The notes beneath the pieces are model-generated. The model saw only the letters and a program-made list of their open reading frames with translations. It made no database searches and was not told where the DNA came from. This document shows, piece by piece, positions 53,196-61,897 of a DNA stretch of 64,000 nt. Numbering within the stretch: position 1 is the first letter of the stretch; each line of letters begins with the position of its first letter. A program made the position numbers and the translations under genes. Origin of the DNA: Paraprevotella xylaniphila YIT 11841 (lineage in GTDB: Bacteria > Bacteroidota > Bacteroidia > Bacteroidales > Bacteroidaceae); assembly GCF_000205165.1 (NCBI RefSeq), contig NZ_GL883836.1:1-64000 (forward strand). The letters run 5' to 3'.

Positions 53196-55124
53196 ATGAA
53201 AAAGATAGATAAAATATTGATACGGTTCGTGTTGGCATTTTGCGCCATTCCGGCTTTTACGGTTTCTTGTTCCGATGAACCTTTGCCAGAGAACTATTAT
53301 ACGTTTACGGGAGAGATGGTGACTGACTATCTTCAGAACCGTTCCGGTGAATTCAGCGACTTCATAGCCATTCTCCAACGTTCTGGTATGTATGGCATGA
53401 TGGCAGCCTACGGGAGCTATACTTGTTTGGCTCCGAATAATAAGGCCGTGGAGCGATATCTTCATGAATTGGGTATTCAAAGTGTGGACCAACTTACAAA
53501 GGAACAATGTGATACCTTGTCATGGAACCATATTATCAACCAAGCCTATTTCACTACGGACTTGATAGACGGGAATATTCCGACGGCAAACATGAATGAA
53601 CGCTATCTGACGTTTTCTTGTGATTCGGATGCCTTGAACAACAATAATGTGATTTATTACATCAACAAGAGTGCGCGTTTGGTTGTACGGGACGATTCTG
53701 TGGAAAATGGTGTGGTGCATACGCTTGACCGCGTAATCGTGCCGCAGTCGTTTCTGTTGCCGGATTTGTTGGCGGAAGATTCCACTATCTCCATTTTCAA
53801 TGAAGCACTTGTGTTGACGGGGTTGTGTGATTCGTTGAAGCAGTATATCGACCCTACTTATTTCTGTAGTGAAGATTCTGTGAACCAGGATATAATCATC
53901 CATACCGGAGGTTCGCAATATGCTATGCGTTATGTCGGTACGCGGATGAAGCGTTATACGGCATTCGTGGAGACTGACGAAGTCTATGCAGCCAACGGAA
54001 TACACGATTTGGATGATTTGAAAGCACATGCCAAGCAGGTGTATGACCAAATGTTTCCTAAAGATGCAGGATTGTATGACGACGATTGGACGAACCGTAA
54101 GAATCCCTTGAACCGCTTCATTTCTTACCATTTGTTGCCATATTACGGGGCTTATAACGATTGGACCGTGTCGGGTGACATCAAAAATATATGCGCCAAG
54201 ACGGATTTGATTGATTGCACAGACTGGTATGCCACGATGTTGAAAGGTACTATCATGAAGATGAGCACACCGTCCGACGGGCTTTTTATCAACCGTAAGG
54301 GAGTAGGGCCACGTTATACGGTTCGGGGTACGAAGGTGTTTTCTCCTTCTGAGATAGGGGAGGTGGACCAACAGGCTTTGAATGGTATCTACCATTATAT
54401 CGATCAGGTTTTGGATTATAATTTGGAGACACGCGACGTGGTTTTCAATGACCGAATCCGTGTTATGGCAGCCACGCTTTCTCCCGAGTTTATGAATTGC
54501 GGGGCGCGTGGAAATACGGAACGTGCCACAGGATTTAAGATGGTCGAAGGTTGGGATTTCCATGGCAAGACCCCGACCATGACTTTACGTAAGCGTGACG
54601 TATGGATGGTGACTTATGCGGATTGTATCGACATGGTGGGGCAATTCGACGTGACGTTCAAGTTGCTTCCGGTACCCAAAGAGGGAACTTATGAGGTGCG
54701 TTTTGCCTATGGTTGGGGTGATATGCGTGGAAAGGTACAGGTATATTTTGGTACGGATCCGGATGGCTTGTTACCAATGGGATTGCCCATCGACTTTACA
54801 CTTTGGCCTATCGATCCCTTGATTGGATGGGTGGCAGACACTCCGGGCGACGAGGAAGGTAATCGTGCCATCGACAAGGCTATGCGCAACCGTGGTTACA
54901 TGAAAGATATGGATTCTTGGGCGCAAGGCGGAGCCAACATCCTGAGGGCACAGCCGATGAAATTACGTAAGATTTTGACTACGGAGAATATGAGTCCGGA
55001 AAAGGATTACTACATACGGATTAAATTGGTAGTGGATAACCCGCAGGCCGAGTTGCCTATCAATTATTTCGAGATTGTGCCGAAGAGCATCTATGCCGGG
55101 GTGGAAGCCGAGGACACCCATTAA
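53196..55124 (+). CDS. Fasciclin-domain lipoprotein with C-terminal beta-sandwich
   Basis: A 642-residue lipoprotein (Cys25, FTVSCSDEP). Two FAS1-like modules are seen (about 40-190 with SYTCLAPNNKAVERYLHELG and HTLDRVIVP; then from about 195). The last about 180 residues form a beta-rich domain (DVTFKLLPVPKEGTYEVRF, GKVQVYFGTDP) resembling a carbohydrate-binding sandwich, as judged by pattern only. It sits between SusD and a second FAS1 gene in the same run, and a role in capturing or presenting substrate is inferred. Confidence 0.78.
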   Translation: MKKIDKILIRFVLAFCAIPAFTVSCSDEPLPENYYTFTGEMVTDYLQNRSGEFSDFIAILQRSGMYGMMAAYGSYTCLAPNNKAVERYLHELGIQSVDQLTKEQCDTLSWNHIINQAYFTTDLIDGNIPTANMNERYLTFSCDSDALNNNNVIYYINKSARLVVRDDSVENGVVHTLDRVIVPQSFLLPDLLAEDSTISIFNEALVLTGLCDSLKQYIDPTYFCSEDSVNQDIIIHTGGSQYAMRYVGTRMKRYTAFVETDEVYAANGIHDLDDLKAHAKQVYDQMFPKDAGLYDDDWTNRKNPLNRFISYHLLPYYGAYNDWTVSGDIKNICAKTDLIDCTDWYATMLKGTIMKMSTPSDGLFINRKGVGPRYTVRGTKVFSPSEIGEVDQQALNGIYHYIDQVLDYNLETRDVVFNDRIRVMAATLSPEFMNCGARGNTERATGFKMVEGWDFHGKTPTMTLRKRDVWMVTYADCIDMVGQFDVTFKLLPVPKEGTYEVRFAYGWGDMRGKVQVYFGTDPDGLLPMGLPIDFTLWPIDPLIGWVADTPGDEEGNRAIDKAMRNRGYMKDMDSWAQGGANILRAQPMKLRKILTTENMSPEKDYYIRIKLVVDNPQAELPINYFEIVPKSIYAGVEAEDTH

Positions 55125-55161
55125 TGTGAGGTGATATAGGGTAAATATAAAAAACAGGTAT

Positions 55162-56769
55162 ATGAAAACAAATAATAAAATACAGAACTTTGCGGTAGCG
55201 GCAATGGCCTTGGCGGCTGTGGCGTGTACCGATACGTGGGACGAGCATTATGGTAATGAAAGCCGCCCTGTGTCCGACAAGTCCCTTCTTCAAGTGATGG
55301 AAGAACAGGGGGATTTGGGTGATTTTCTCAAGGTGCTTCGCGCCACGCATGTGTTTAGCAATAATAAGCCGACAAAAGTGACGTACGCAGATTTGTTGGC
55401 CAGCGACCAGACTTTTACTGTTTGGGCTCCCAAAGACGGGCAATTTAATGTGGACTCTTTGTTGGCGGAATGCCAGACTGTGTCGGGCGATTCCATGTGC
55501 GGGCAGCACTTTGTGCAGAATCATATTGCGCATTTCATAACTAACAGCACGGACGAAAAGCAGGTCCTTATGCTCAATAACAAATACCTTGATGCAGTTC
55601 CGGGTTCTTTCCAAGGTGTGTCGTATGCTTCGGGGAGAGTTAATGGAGCAGCGAAGAACGGAGTCTTGCACGTGCTTTCAGGTGGAGTCCCCTACTTATA
55701 TAATATATATGAGGCTTTGACCACTTTGTCGGGATATGTCGGTGTTGGTTCTTTCTTCAAAGGTTATGAGAAATTGGAGTTGGATGAAAATGCCAGTATA
55801 CAAAGCGGTATTATAGATGGTAACATCGTCTATTCCGATTCTGTGATGAATATTACTAACATATTGTTTGGCTGGTTTGACCGCATAAACGAGGAAGACA
55901 GTAGTTTTATTATGTTGGTACCCGAAAATCGGGTGTGGGATAAGGTTTACAACGAGGCACTGTCTTATTTCAATTACGGCAGCGTGAATCAGGCGGATTC
56001 TTTGCAGCGTTTGTATGCCCATCAGGCCGTTATCCGGGATTTGGTGTATAACCGCAAATATGGTTGCGCGCACATGGAAGATTCCGTATGTTCCATTGCA
56101 TATAGCAAGTATGACGAGGAGCGGAGGCATGTCTACTATAATCCGTTGGCTTCCGGGGGTATCTTTTCTTCCGATTTCGTGCGTGACACGATGGCTTGCA
56201 GCAACGGGGCAATCTATAACTTGCATGAATGGCCGTTCAAGCCAGAAGACATATATTTCTATCCGGTGAAGACCGAAGCCGAGTATGAAAGCATGATGAC
56301 GGACTACAAGGATTGCACCTATGCGTCACGTTTTTCTGCCGCAGACAGTATTTCCGATGGGTATCTGGTGATTTCTCCCCGTACGAATTCATCCAATTGG
56401 ACTATGGAATTCCAGATTCCCTCTGTGCTGTCAGGAACGTATGACATTTGCGCGGTCGTGTTGCCTCGTACTGTATATAATGCCACCGACCGTAATTTCC
56501 GCCCATGTAAATTCAAGGCTTCCATTGGTTACGAGACGGTAGACGGCATAGAGCAAAGCTTCGATTTTGAGGACGAGGTGAAAAACGACCCATATCGGGT
56601 GGATACGGTGAAGATTGGTACGTTCACCATTCCCGTATGTAGTTACGGCCAGCCTAATGCCAAAGTGCATTTGACATTGGAATGCAGTATCAGCCGCATG
56701 GAGTCCGGACGGTATAACCGCGAGATGTATCTTGATTGTTTATATTTCAAACCCAATAGAGAAGAATAG
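55162..56769 (+). CDS. Fasciclin-domain lipoprotein with C-terminal beta-sandwich (second)
   Basis: A 535-residue lipoprotein (Cys22, VACTDTWDEHYG, a start common to Bacteroidetes FAS1 proteins). The first FAS1 module covers about 38-180 (TFTVWAPKDGQFNVDSLLAE; VLHVLSGGVPYLYN) and a second about 185-370. The C-terminal about 140 residues look like a jelly-roll domain (WTMEFQIPSVLSGTYDICAV; MYLDCLYFKPN). It has the same overall plan as the preceding gene product and may be a paralogue. SusC of the second pair starts four bases after its stop. Confidence 0.78.
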   Translation: MKTNNKIQNFAVAAMALAAVACTDTWDEHYGNESRPVSDKSLLQVMEEQGDLGDFLKVLRATHVFSNNKPTKVTYADLLASDQTFTVWAPKDGQFNVDSLLAECQTVSGDSMCGQHFVQNHIAHFITNSTDEKQVLMLNNKYLDAVPGSFQGVSYASGRVNGAAKNGVLHVLSGGVPYLYNIYEALTTLSGYVGVGSFFKGYEKLELDENASIQSGIIDGNIVYSDSVMNITNILFGWFDRINEEDSSFIMLVPENRVWDKVYNEALSYFNYGSVNQADSLQRLYAHQAVIRDLVYNRKYGCAHMEDSVCSIAYSKYDEERRHVYYNPLASGGIFSSDFVRDTMACSNGAIYNLHEWPFKPEDIYFYPVKTEAEYESMMTDYKDCTYASRFSAADSISDGYLVISPRTNSSNWTMEFQIPSVLSGTYDICAVVLPRTVYNATDRNFRPCKFKASIGYETVDGIEQSFDFEDEVKNDPYRVDTVKIGTFTIPVCSYGQPNAKVHLTLECSISRMESGRYNREMYLDCLYFKPNREE

Positions 56770-56773
56770 TGCC

Positions 56774-59700
56774 ATGAAACATATTTTATCAACATTTTGC
56801 CTGATGGCCGCCGTGGCAGCTCCGGTGGCGGCTCAAGAGGTGGATCAGGAATCTGCCCAGGCTACGGTACGGGATTCTGCAAAGATGGTAAAACCCATGT
56901 TGCCGGAAGTTCCGATGCGCGAAATTAAAGGACGTGTCTATGATAATGCCACTAAGCAGCCGGCAGCCGGTATCAGTGTCTCTGCTTTCAATGACGCACG
57001 TTATGCGGCTATGACCGACGAGAAGGGGGATTATGTAATCCAAGTTCCGGAATATGTTACTTCCTTGTGGATGCGCGGAGACGGTTACAACTCCCTTCAA
57101 GTACCGCTCGGCAAAGGGAATGGTTCGGTGGATGCCTATATTTTCAGCGATGCCTTCAATCCGGTCTATACGGCTTCAGGGGCAGCTACGAGTGAAAGGA
57201 CGGTAGCTGTGGATTATAACACGAATGAAATCAGTATTGACGGTCAGATTCAGAACAAGTTGGGTGCCGATATACATACCATTACGCGTAGTGGTGTGCC
57301 GGGCATGGGCGTGGCCATGTTCATGAACGGCCTGAACTCGCTCAATACGAACGCGCAGCCGTTGGTTGTCATTGACGGGGTCATCACTGATATGAGGCTT
57401 TCGGCTCCTTCCGTCCATGACGGTTTCTTCAACAACCTCCTTGCGAATATCATGGTGGAGGATATTGAGAAAATCAGTGTTTTGAAGAACGGGACGGCTA
57501 TTTATGGTGCGAAAGGTGCGAATGGGGTGATTCTCATCGAAACTAAGCGTAATAAGAGCATGGCCACGAAAATCGATGTTTCTATCGGTGGAAGCTATGA
57601 ATTATTGCCCAAGTCGATGGATATGATGGATGGGGAACAGTATCGTATCTACGCTTCCGAACTGATTGGAACGACGGGTACGACCAATAACAGTTTCAAG
57701 TTTTTGCAGACGAATCCGAATTACTACTACTATGATGTGTATCATAACAATACGGACTGGCAGAAACATGTGTACGAGGAAGCCTTCACCCAGAACTATA
57801 GCATCAACGTGCAGGGTGGGGATGACGTGGCCAACTATAATCTGTCGGTAGGGTATGCTGCGGCTGATGCCACGCTGAAGAACAATTCTTTTTCGCGTTT
57901 CAATCTGCGTCTGAACTCTGACATCGTGTTGGCGAAAAACCTCACAGTACGTTTCGATGCAGCTTATAGCGATGTGACGCGCGACATGCGTGATGACGGG
58001 GCACCGGCCACATTGGATGACGGCGTGATTTCTTCACCGGGGTTTCTGAGCCTGATCAAGTCGCCTTTCCTCAGTCCGTATGCGTTTGACACGAATGGGA
58101 ACATTTCTTCTTATTTGGCCGATGCGGATGATTACCTTTTCGATGTGTTGAGGACCAAACCTTATTTGAATTCGTTGGCCAACCCTCTGTTCATTTTGGA
58201 AAACGGAGACGGTGACAACAAAAATTATTTCGGTAACCGTCTTATCACATTAGCCGTGACTCCGAAATGGAATATCAACCGCTATTGGAGCATTTCAGAG
58301 CATTTCGCATTCCAATTGGTGAATACGGACGAGAATGCCTATTTGCCGATGAACGGGGTGCCCGATTTTGACGTGAAAGGAGTGGGCGAGGCCTTGCAGA
58401 ACCGTGCTTCTGCCTTGGCCGCACGTGAAACGGTCATCATGAGCGACTCTTACTTCGATTATGCCCGCCGTTTCAAGGCGCACTGGCTCGGTTTGCACGG
58501 AGGCTTGCGTTACCAACGTACGAGTTACCAGCTGAATTCCCAAGTGGGGTACAATAGCGGTAACGACAAGACCCCTAACATGTCGGATGGTTTGCTCTAC
58601 AAATCTACGGACGGTACGGAAGAAGAAGTGGTGGACATGACTTATTACCTTTCGGCCGATTACAACTGGCGTGAGCGCTACTATGTTTCGGCAGCGCTCA
58701 GTATGGCAGGTAGCTCCAAGTTCGGAGTGGATGCTGCCGACGGGGTGAAGGTCGGCAATTATGCTTGGGGATTCTTCCCGTCAGTGCAGGCAGCGTGGGT
58801 GTTGACCAATGAGTCGTGGATGCCCCGTACTCGTGCCCTGAATTATTTGCGGCTGAATGTGGGTTTCGACCTTGTGGGTAACGACGACCTTGAAAGCCAG
58901 GCATCGCGTACGTATTTTGTGGGACAGAAGATGTGGAATACGTCGACAGGCTTGTCTATGGCCAACATCGGTAACACGCAATTGCAATGGGAGACTACGG
59001 CACGTTGGACGGCAGGTTTGGATTTGTCCCTTTTGGATAACCGTTTGGGCGTGAACTTCAATTATTTCTATGGTAAGACATCCAATTTGCTTAGCTTGAG
59101 CGCGTTGTCGTATGTCAGCGGTTTGAAGACCAATTGGAAGAACAGCGGTGAGATGAAGAACCAAGGTTTCGACGTGAGCCTGTCTGCCAGGGTCATCGAT
59201 TTGAAAGACTGGAAGTGGAGTTTGGGAGCCAGTGCAGGACATTATAAGAACGAGCTGACTTCCTTGCCGAATGGTTCGTTTATTACGGAACTTTACGGAG
59301 GCAATGTGCTTTCACGGGTAGGTACGGCTGCCGGAGTGTTCTATGGGTACAAGACGGACGGAGTCTTTGCCACAACGGAAGAGGCTGATGCCGCAGCTTT
59401 GTATCAGGTCAACGCGACTGGGGCGAAGACCTACTTCCACGCAGGTGATATGAAGTTCGTCGATAAGGATGGCAACCACGAGATTAACGAAAAAGACATG
59501 CAGGTTATCGGTGACCCCAATCCCGACCTTTACGGGAATATTTTCACTAACGTGCGTTGGAAGAACCTTTCGTTGGACGTTGTCTTTAACTATTCTTTGG
59601 GTAATGACGTGTATAATTACCAACGCCGTTTATTGGAAGGCGGATCGCGTTTCCATAACCAGACTACCGCCATGTTGTCCCGTTGGACACATGAAGGCCA

Positions 59701-60010
59701 AAACACGGATATCCCCCGTACCTATTATTTGGACGCACCGGGCAACAGTCGTTTCTCCGACCGTTGGATTGAGGATGGTTCCTACCTTCGTCTGAAGAAT
59801 GTCACCTTGAGTTATTACTTTCCCATCCGTACGACCTATTTGCAGGGTATTACGGTGTGGGGAGCTGCCAACAACCTGTTAACCTTCACGAAGTATTTGG
59901 GTGCTGACCCTGAATTCAGTTCAAGTAACAGTGTGTTGTCGGCAGGGATAGACCGCGGTCTGTTGGCTCAAGGACGTAATTTCTCATTAGGTGTAAAGAT
60001 TAACTTGTAA
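56774..60010 (+). CDS. SusC-like TonB-dependent outer-membrane transporter (second copy)
   Basis: A 1078-residue transporter from the ATG of MKHILSTF; an upstream in-frame TTG at 56732 lies inside the previous gene and is rejected. A signal peptide ends AAQ. A short charged linker precedes the regulatory-like domain (EIKGRVYDNATKQPAAGISV), then a plug (QPLVVIDGVITD, ISVLKNGTAIYGAKGANGVI) and a barrel. It is clearly different in sequence from the first SusC, so the two pairs probably handle different ligands or chain lengths. Confidence 0.95.
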   Translation: MKHILSTFCLMAAVAAPVAAQEVDQESAQATVRDSAKMVKPMLPEVPMREIKGRVYDNATKQPAAGISVSAFNDARYAAMTDEKGDYVIQVPEYVTSLWMRGDGYNSLQVPLGKGNGSVDAYIFSDAFNPVYTASGAATSERTVAVDYNTNEISIDGQIQNKLGADIHTITRSGVPGMGVAMFMNGLNSLNTNAQPLVVIDGVITDMRLSAPSVHDGFFNNLLANIMVEDIEKISVLKNGTAIYGAKGANGVILIETKRNKSMATKIDVSIGGSYELLPKSMDMMDGEQYRIYASELIGTTGTTNNSFKFLQTNPNYYYYDVYHNNTDWQKHVYEEAFTQNYSINVQGGDDVANYNLSVGYAAADATLKNNSFSRFNLRLNSDIVLAKNLTVRFDAAYSDVTRDMRDDGAPATLDDGVISSPGFLSLIKSPFLSPYAFDTNGNISSYLADADDYLFDVLRTKPYLNSLANPLFILENGDGDNKNYFGNRLITLAVTPKWNINRYWSISEHFAFQLVNTDENAYLPMNGVPDFDVKGVGEALQNRASALAARETVIMSDSYFDYARRFKAHWLGLHGGLRYQRTSYQLNSQVGYNSGNDKTPNMSDGLLYKSTDGTEEEVVDMTYYLSADYNWRERYYVSAALSMAGSSKFGVDAADGVKVGNYAWGFFPSVQAAWVLTNESWMPRTRALNYLRLNVGFDLVGNDDLESQASRTYFVGQKMWNTSTGLSMANIGNTQLQWETTARWTAGLDLSLLDNRLGVNFNYFYGKTSNLLSLSALSYVSGLKTNWKNSGEMKNQGFDVSLSARVIDLKDWKWSLGASAGHYKNELTSLPNGSFITELYGGNVLSRVGTAAGVFYGYKTDGVFATTEEADAAALYQVNATGAKTYFHAGDMKFVDKDGNHEINEKDMQVIGDPNPDLYGNIFTNVRWKNLSLDVVFNYSLGNDVYNYQRRLLEGGSRFHNQTTAMLSRWTHEGQNTDIPRTYYLDAPGNSRFSDRWIEDGSYLRLKNVTLSYYFPIRTTYLQGITVWGAANNLLTFTKYLGADPEFSSSNSVLSAGIDRGLLAQGRNFSLGVKINL

Positions 60011-60029
60011 CATTCAATTGAAACGAATC

Positions 60030-61727
60030 ATGAAAAAGAACAAGATATTTTCTATGGCATTGGCGTTGGCTTTTGGAGCCGGTGCTGCCATTACTTCCTG
60101 TGTGGATACGGATTCAAGTTTGGTGGATTTCGGTCCCCAACTGAATTCGCCCAACGATACTGTGTATTCTTTGTTAGGCATTATGAACAAGATGCAAGTG
60201 GTGGCCGACCGTACGATTATTCTCGGAGAAATGATGGGAGAACTTTCTTCCGCGACGGAAACGGCCACGACCGACTTGAAGGAACTGGCAAGCTTCACGG
60301 CAACGGCAGGCAACCGATACAATGCACCGGAGGATTATTATGCCGTCATTCAGAACTGTAATTATTATATAGCCCATGCCGATACGGCACTTTCCTTGCG
60401 TGGTGAGAAAGTGTTCATCCGGGAGTATGCCGCAGTGAAAGCTTTCCGTGCATGGACTTATTTGCAGTTGGCCATTTATTATGGCAGGGTGCCTTTCTTT
60501 ACGGAACCGTTGATGACGGAGGCAGAGGCGGACCCTTCACGTTATCCGTTTTATGATGTGAAGCAGATTTGCGAATACTTCATTCCGGATTTGGCTCCTT
60601 ATGTGGAAACAGATTATCCCTTGACCGGTAATCATAGTAACATTTTCATCCCTGTGCGTGCCTTGTTGGGCGACCTTTGCCTTTGGGCCGGGCGTTACCG
60701 TGAGGCTGCACAATACTACCATGATTACCTGACGAATTTCGACAACCCTTTGGCACCGGGCGGCAATTTGGAATGCCGTTGGGGAAATTACGAATTCAAG
60801 AGTCATACCACTTCTTTTTCATCTATTGTTGATTTGGTGGACATTCAGATGGAAGCCAGTGAATACGACGGGGTTGTGAGCCGGTTGGGGGATATCCTTA
60901 ATTCTACCGAGAATAACCGGTATTACTTCGAGATGACTTCTTCGCAGGCGTTGTTGGAACTGTCGCAGGCGCAGCGTTACGTGATGGTCTATACGGATCC
61001 GACCACGAATTTACGGGATACGATTTCTCCGGGAGAGAACACGGTCTATAGTGACAGCCGTGAGTTGGGAGATTTGCGTTTGTGTTCAAATGTCAGGGTG
61101 TCGCACATGTCGAGCCGTGACGATTATTCCGAAGACTATCAGACGTTGGTACGTTTCAGTTTGTCTTCTACTGAGTCTTCTTTTTTGCTGTACGTTCCTC
61201 TCTACCGTCTTTCATCCGTCTACTTGCGTATGGCCGAGGCTTACAACCGTGCAGGCTTGCCCGAGTCGGCTTTTGCCGTTCTGAAGTATGGGTTGAGCAA
61301 CGGTACCGTGTCTAAGTATATCAATGCCGGAGAGCGTGGGCGTGCGGGCAATCTGCTGACATGGAGCCAGTACAATTTCATTACGCAGGACATGTCGTCC
61401 ACCTCTACGACGACAGTGAATACGGAGGGAATCCATTCTTATGGTTGTGGCGAGTCTTATGCCGACACGCTTTATGTCATTCCCGAAGGATTGGCCACTC
61501 GTGAAGATTCCATTCTCTTTGTGGAAGATTTGATTTGTGATGAGATGGCTTTGGAGCAGAGTTTCCTTGGAGTGCGCTTCGGAGACTTGCAACGTATCGC
61601 ACTTCGGCGCGGCGACACGGACTTTTTAGCTCGTAAAGTAGCCGGGCGCGATGGAAAAGACAGTTTCAATGCGGAACTTTATAGCCGCTTGTCCGATAGG
61701 AATAATTGGTATTTGCCATTGGAGTGA
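60030..61727 (+). CDS. SusD-like substrate-binding lipoprotein (second copy)
   Basis: A 565-residue lipoprotein of the SusD/RagB family, start at the ATG of MKKNKIF with lipid Cys24 (ITSCVDTDS). Helical repeats include FIREYAAVKAFRAWTYLQLAIYYGRVPFF. The C-terminal family motif is less standard (LICDEMALEQSFLGVRFGDLQRIALRRGD). It partners the second SusC 19 bases upstream. A 170-base gap with a hairpin follows. Confidence 0.9.
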   Translation: MKKNKIFSMALALAFGAGAAITSCVDTDSSLVDFGPQLNSPNDTVYSLLGIMNKMQVVADRTIILGEMMGELSSATETATTDLKELASFTATAGNRYNAPEDYYAVIQNCNYYIAHADTALSLRGEKVFIREYAAVKAFRAWTYLQLAIYYGRVPFFTEPLMTEAEADPSRYPFYDVKQICEYFIPDLAPYVETDYPLTGNHSNIFIPVRALLGDLCLWAGRYREAAQYYHDYLTNFDNPLAPGGNLECRWGNYEFKSHTTSFSSIVDLVDIQMEASEYDGVVSRLGDILNSTENNRYYFEMTSSQALLELSQAQRYVMVYTDPTTNLRDTISPGENTVYSDSRELGDLRLCSNVRVSHMSSRDDYSEDYQTLVRFSLSSTESSFLLYVPLYRLSSVYLRMAEAYNRAGLPESAFAVLKYGLSNGTVSKYINAGERGRAGNLLTWSQYNFITQDMSSTSTTTVNTEGIHSYGCGESYADTLYVIPEGLATREDSILFVEDLICDEMALEQSFLGVRFGDLQRIALRRGDTDFLARKVAGRDGKDSFNAELYSRLSDRNNWYLPLE

Positions 61728-61763
61728 ATCTGTAATACTATGTAAATCAGTGTAAACTGGAGG

Positions 61764-61792
61764 ATGTTACAAATCCTAAAGTATATGATACA
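61764..61792. promoter_or_regulatory. Motif pair ATGTTACAAA / ATATGATACA
   Basis: ATGTTACAAA (61764-61773) and ATATGATACA (61783-61792) recur from the region before the FAS1 cluster (45330-45339 and 45455-45464). Spacing between the two motifs differs between the sites. The function is unknown; regulator binding is inference. Confidence 0.35.
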
Positions 61793-61805
61793 AAATATTT
61801 TGGAA

Positions 61806-61843
61806 AAGATTCCGGTAAAGGCTAATTTAGCCGCCGGAATCTT
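61806..61843. other. Stable hairpin between SusD and the last gene
   Basis: AAGATTCCGG pairs perfectly with CCGGAATCTT, with a second inner stem GGCT/AGCC. On the plus strand an A run rather than a T run follows, so it is not a standard terminator for the SusD gene. It may be a processing or stability element within the operon. Confidence 0.6.
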
Positions 61844-61897
61844 AAAAACGAAAAAAGTAGAGTTATATAAATTAGTATTAATCTTAAATTGAAGTTT

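Noticed and set aside
53520-54563. Open frame of 347 codons on the minus strand
   Set aside because: It is fully antisense to the FAS1 lipoprotein gene inside a tight operon, with no promoter or recognisable domain.
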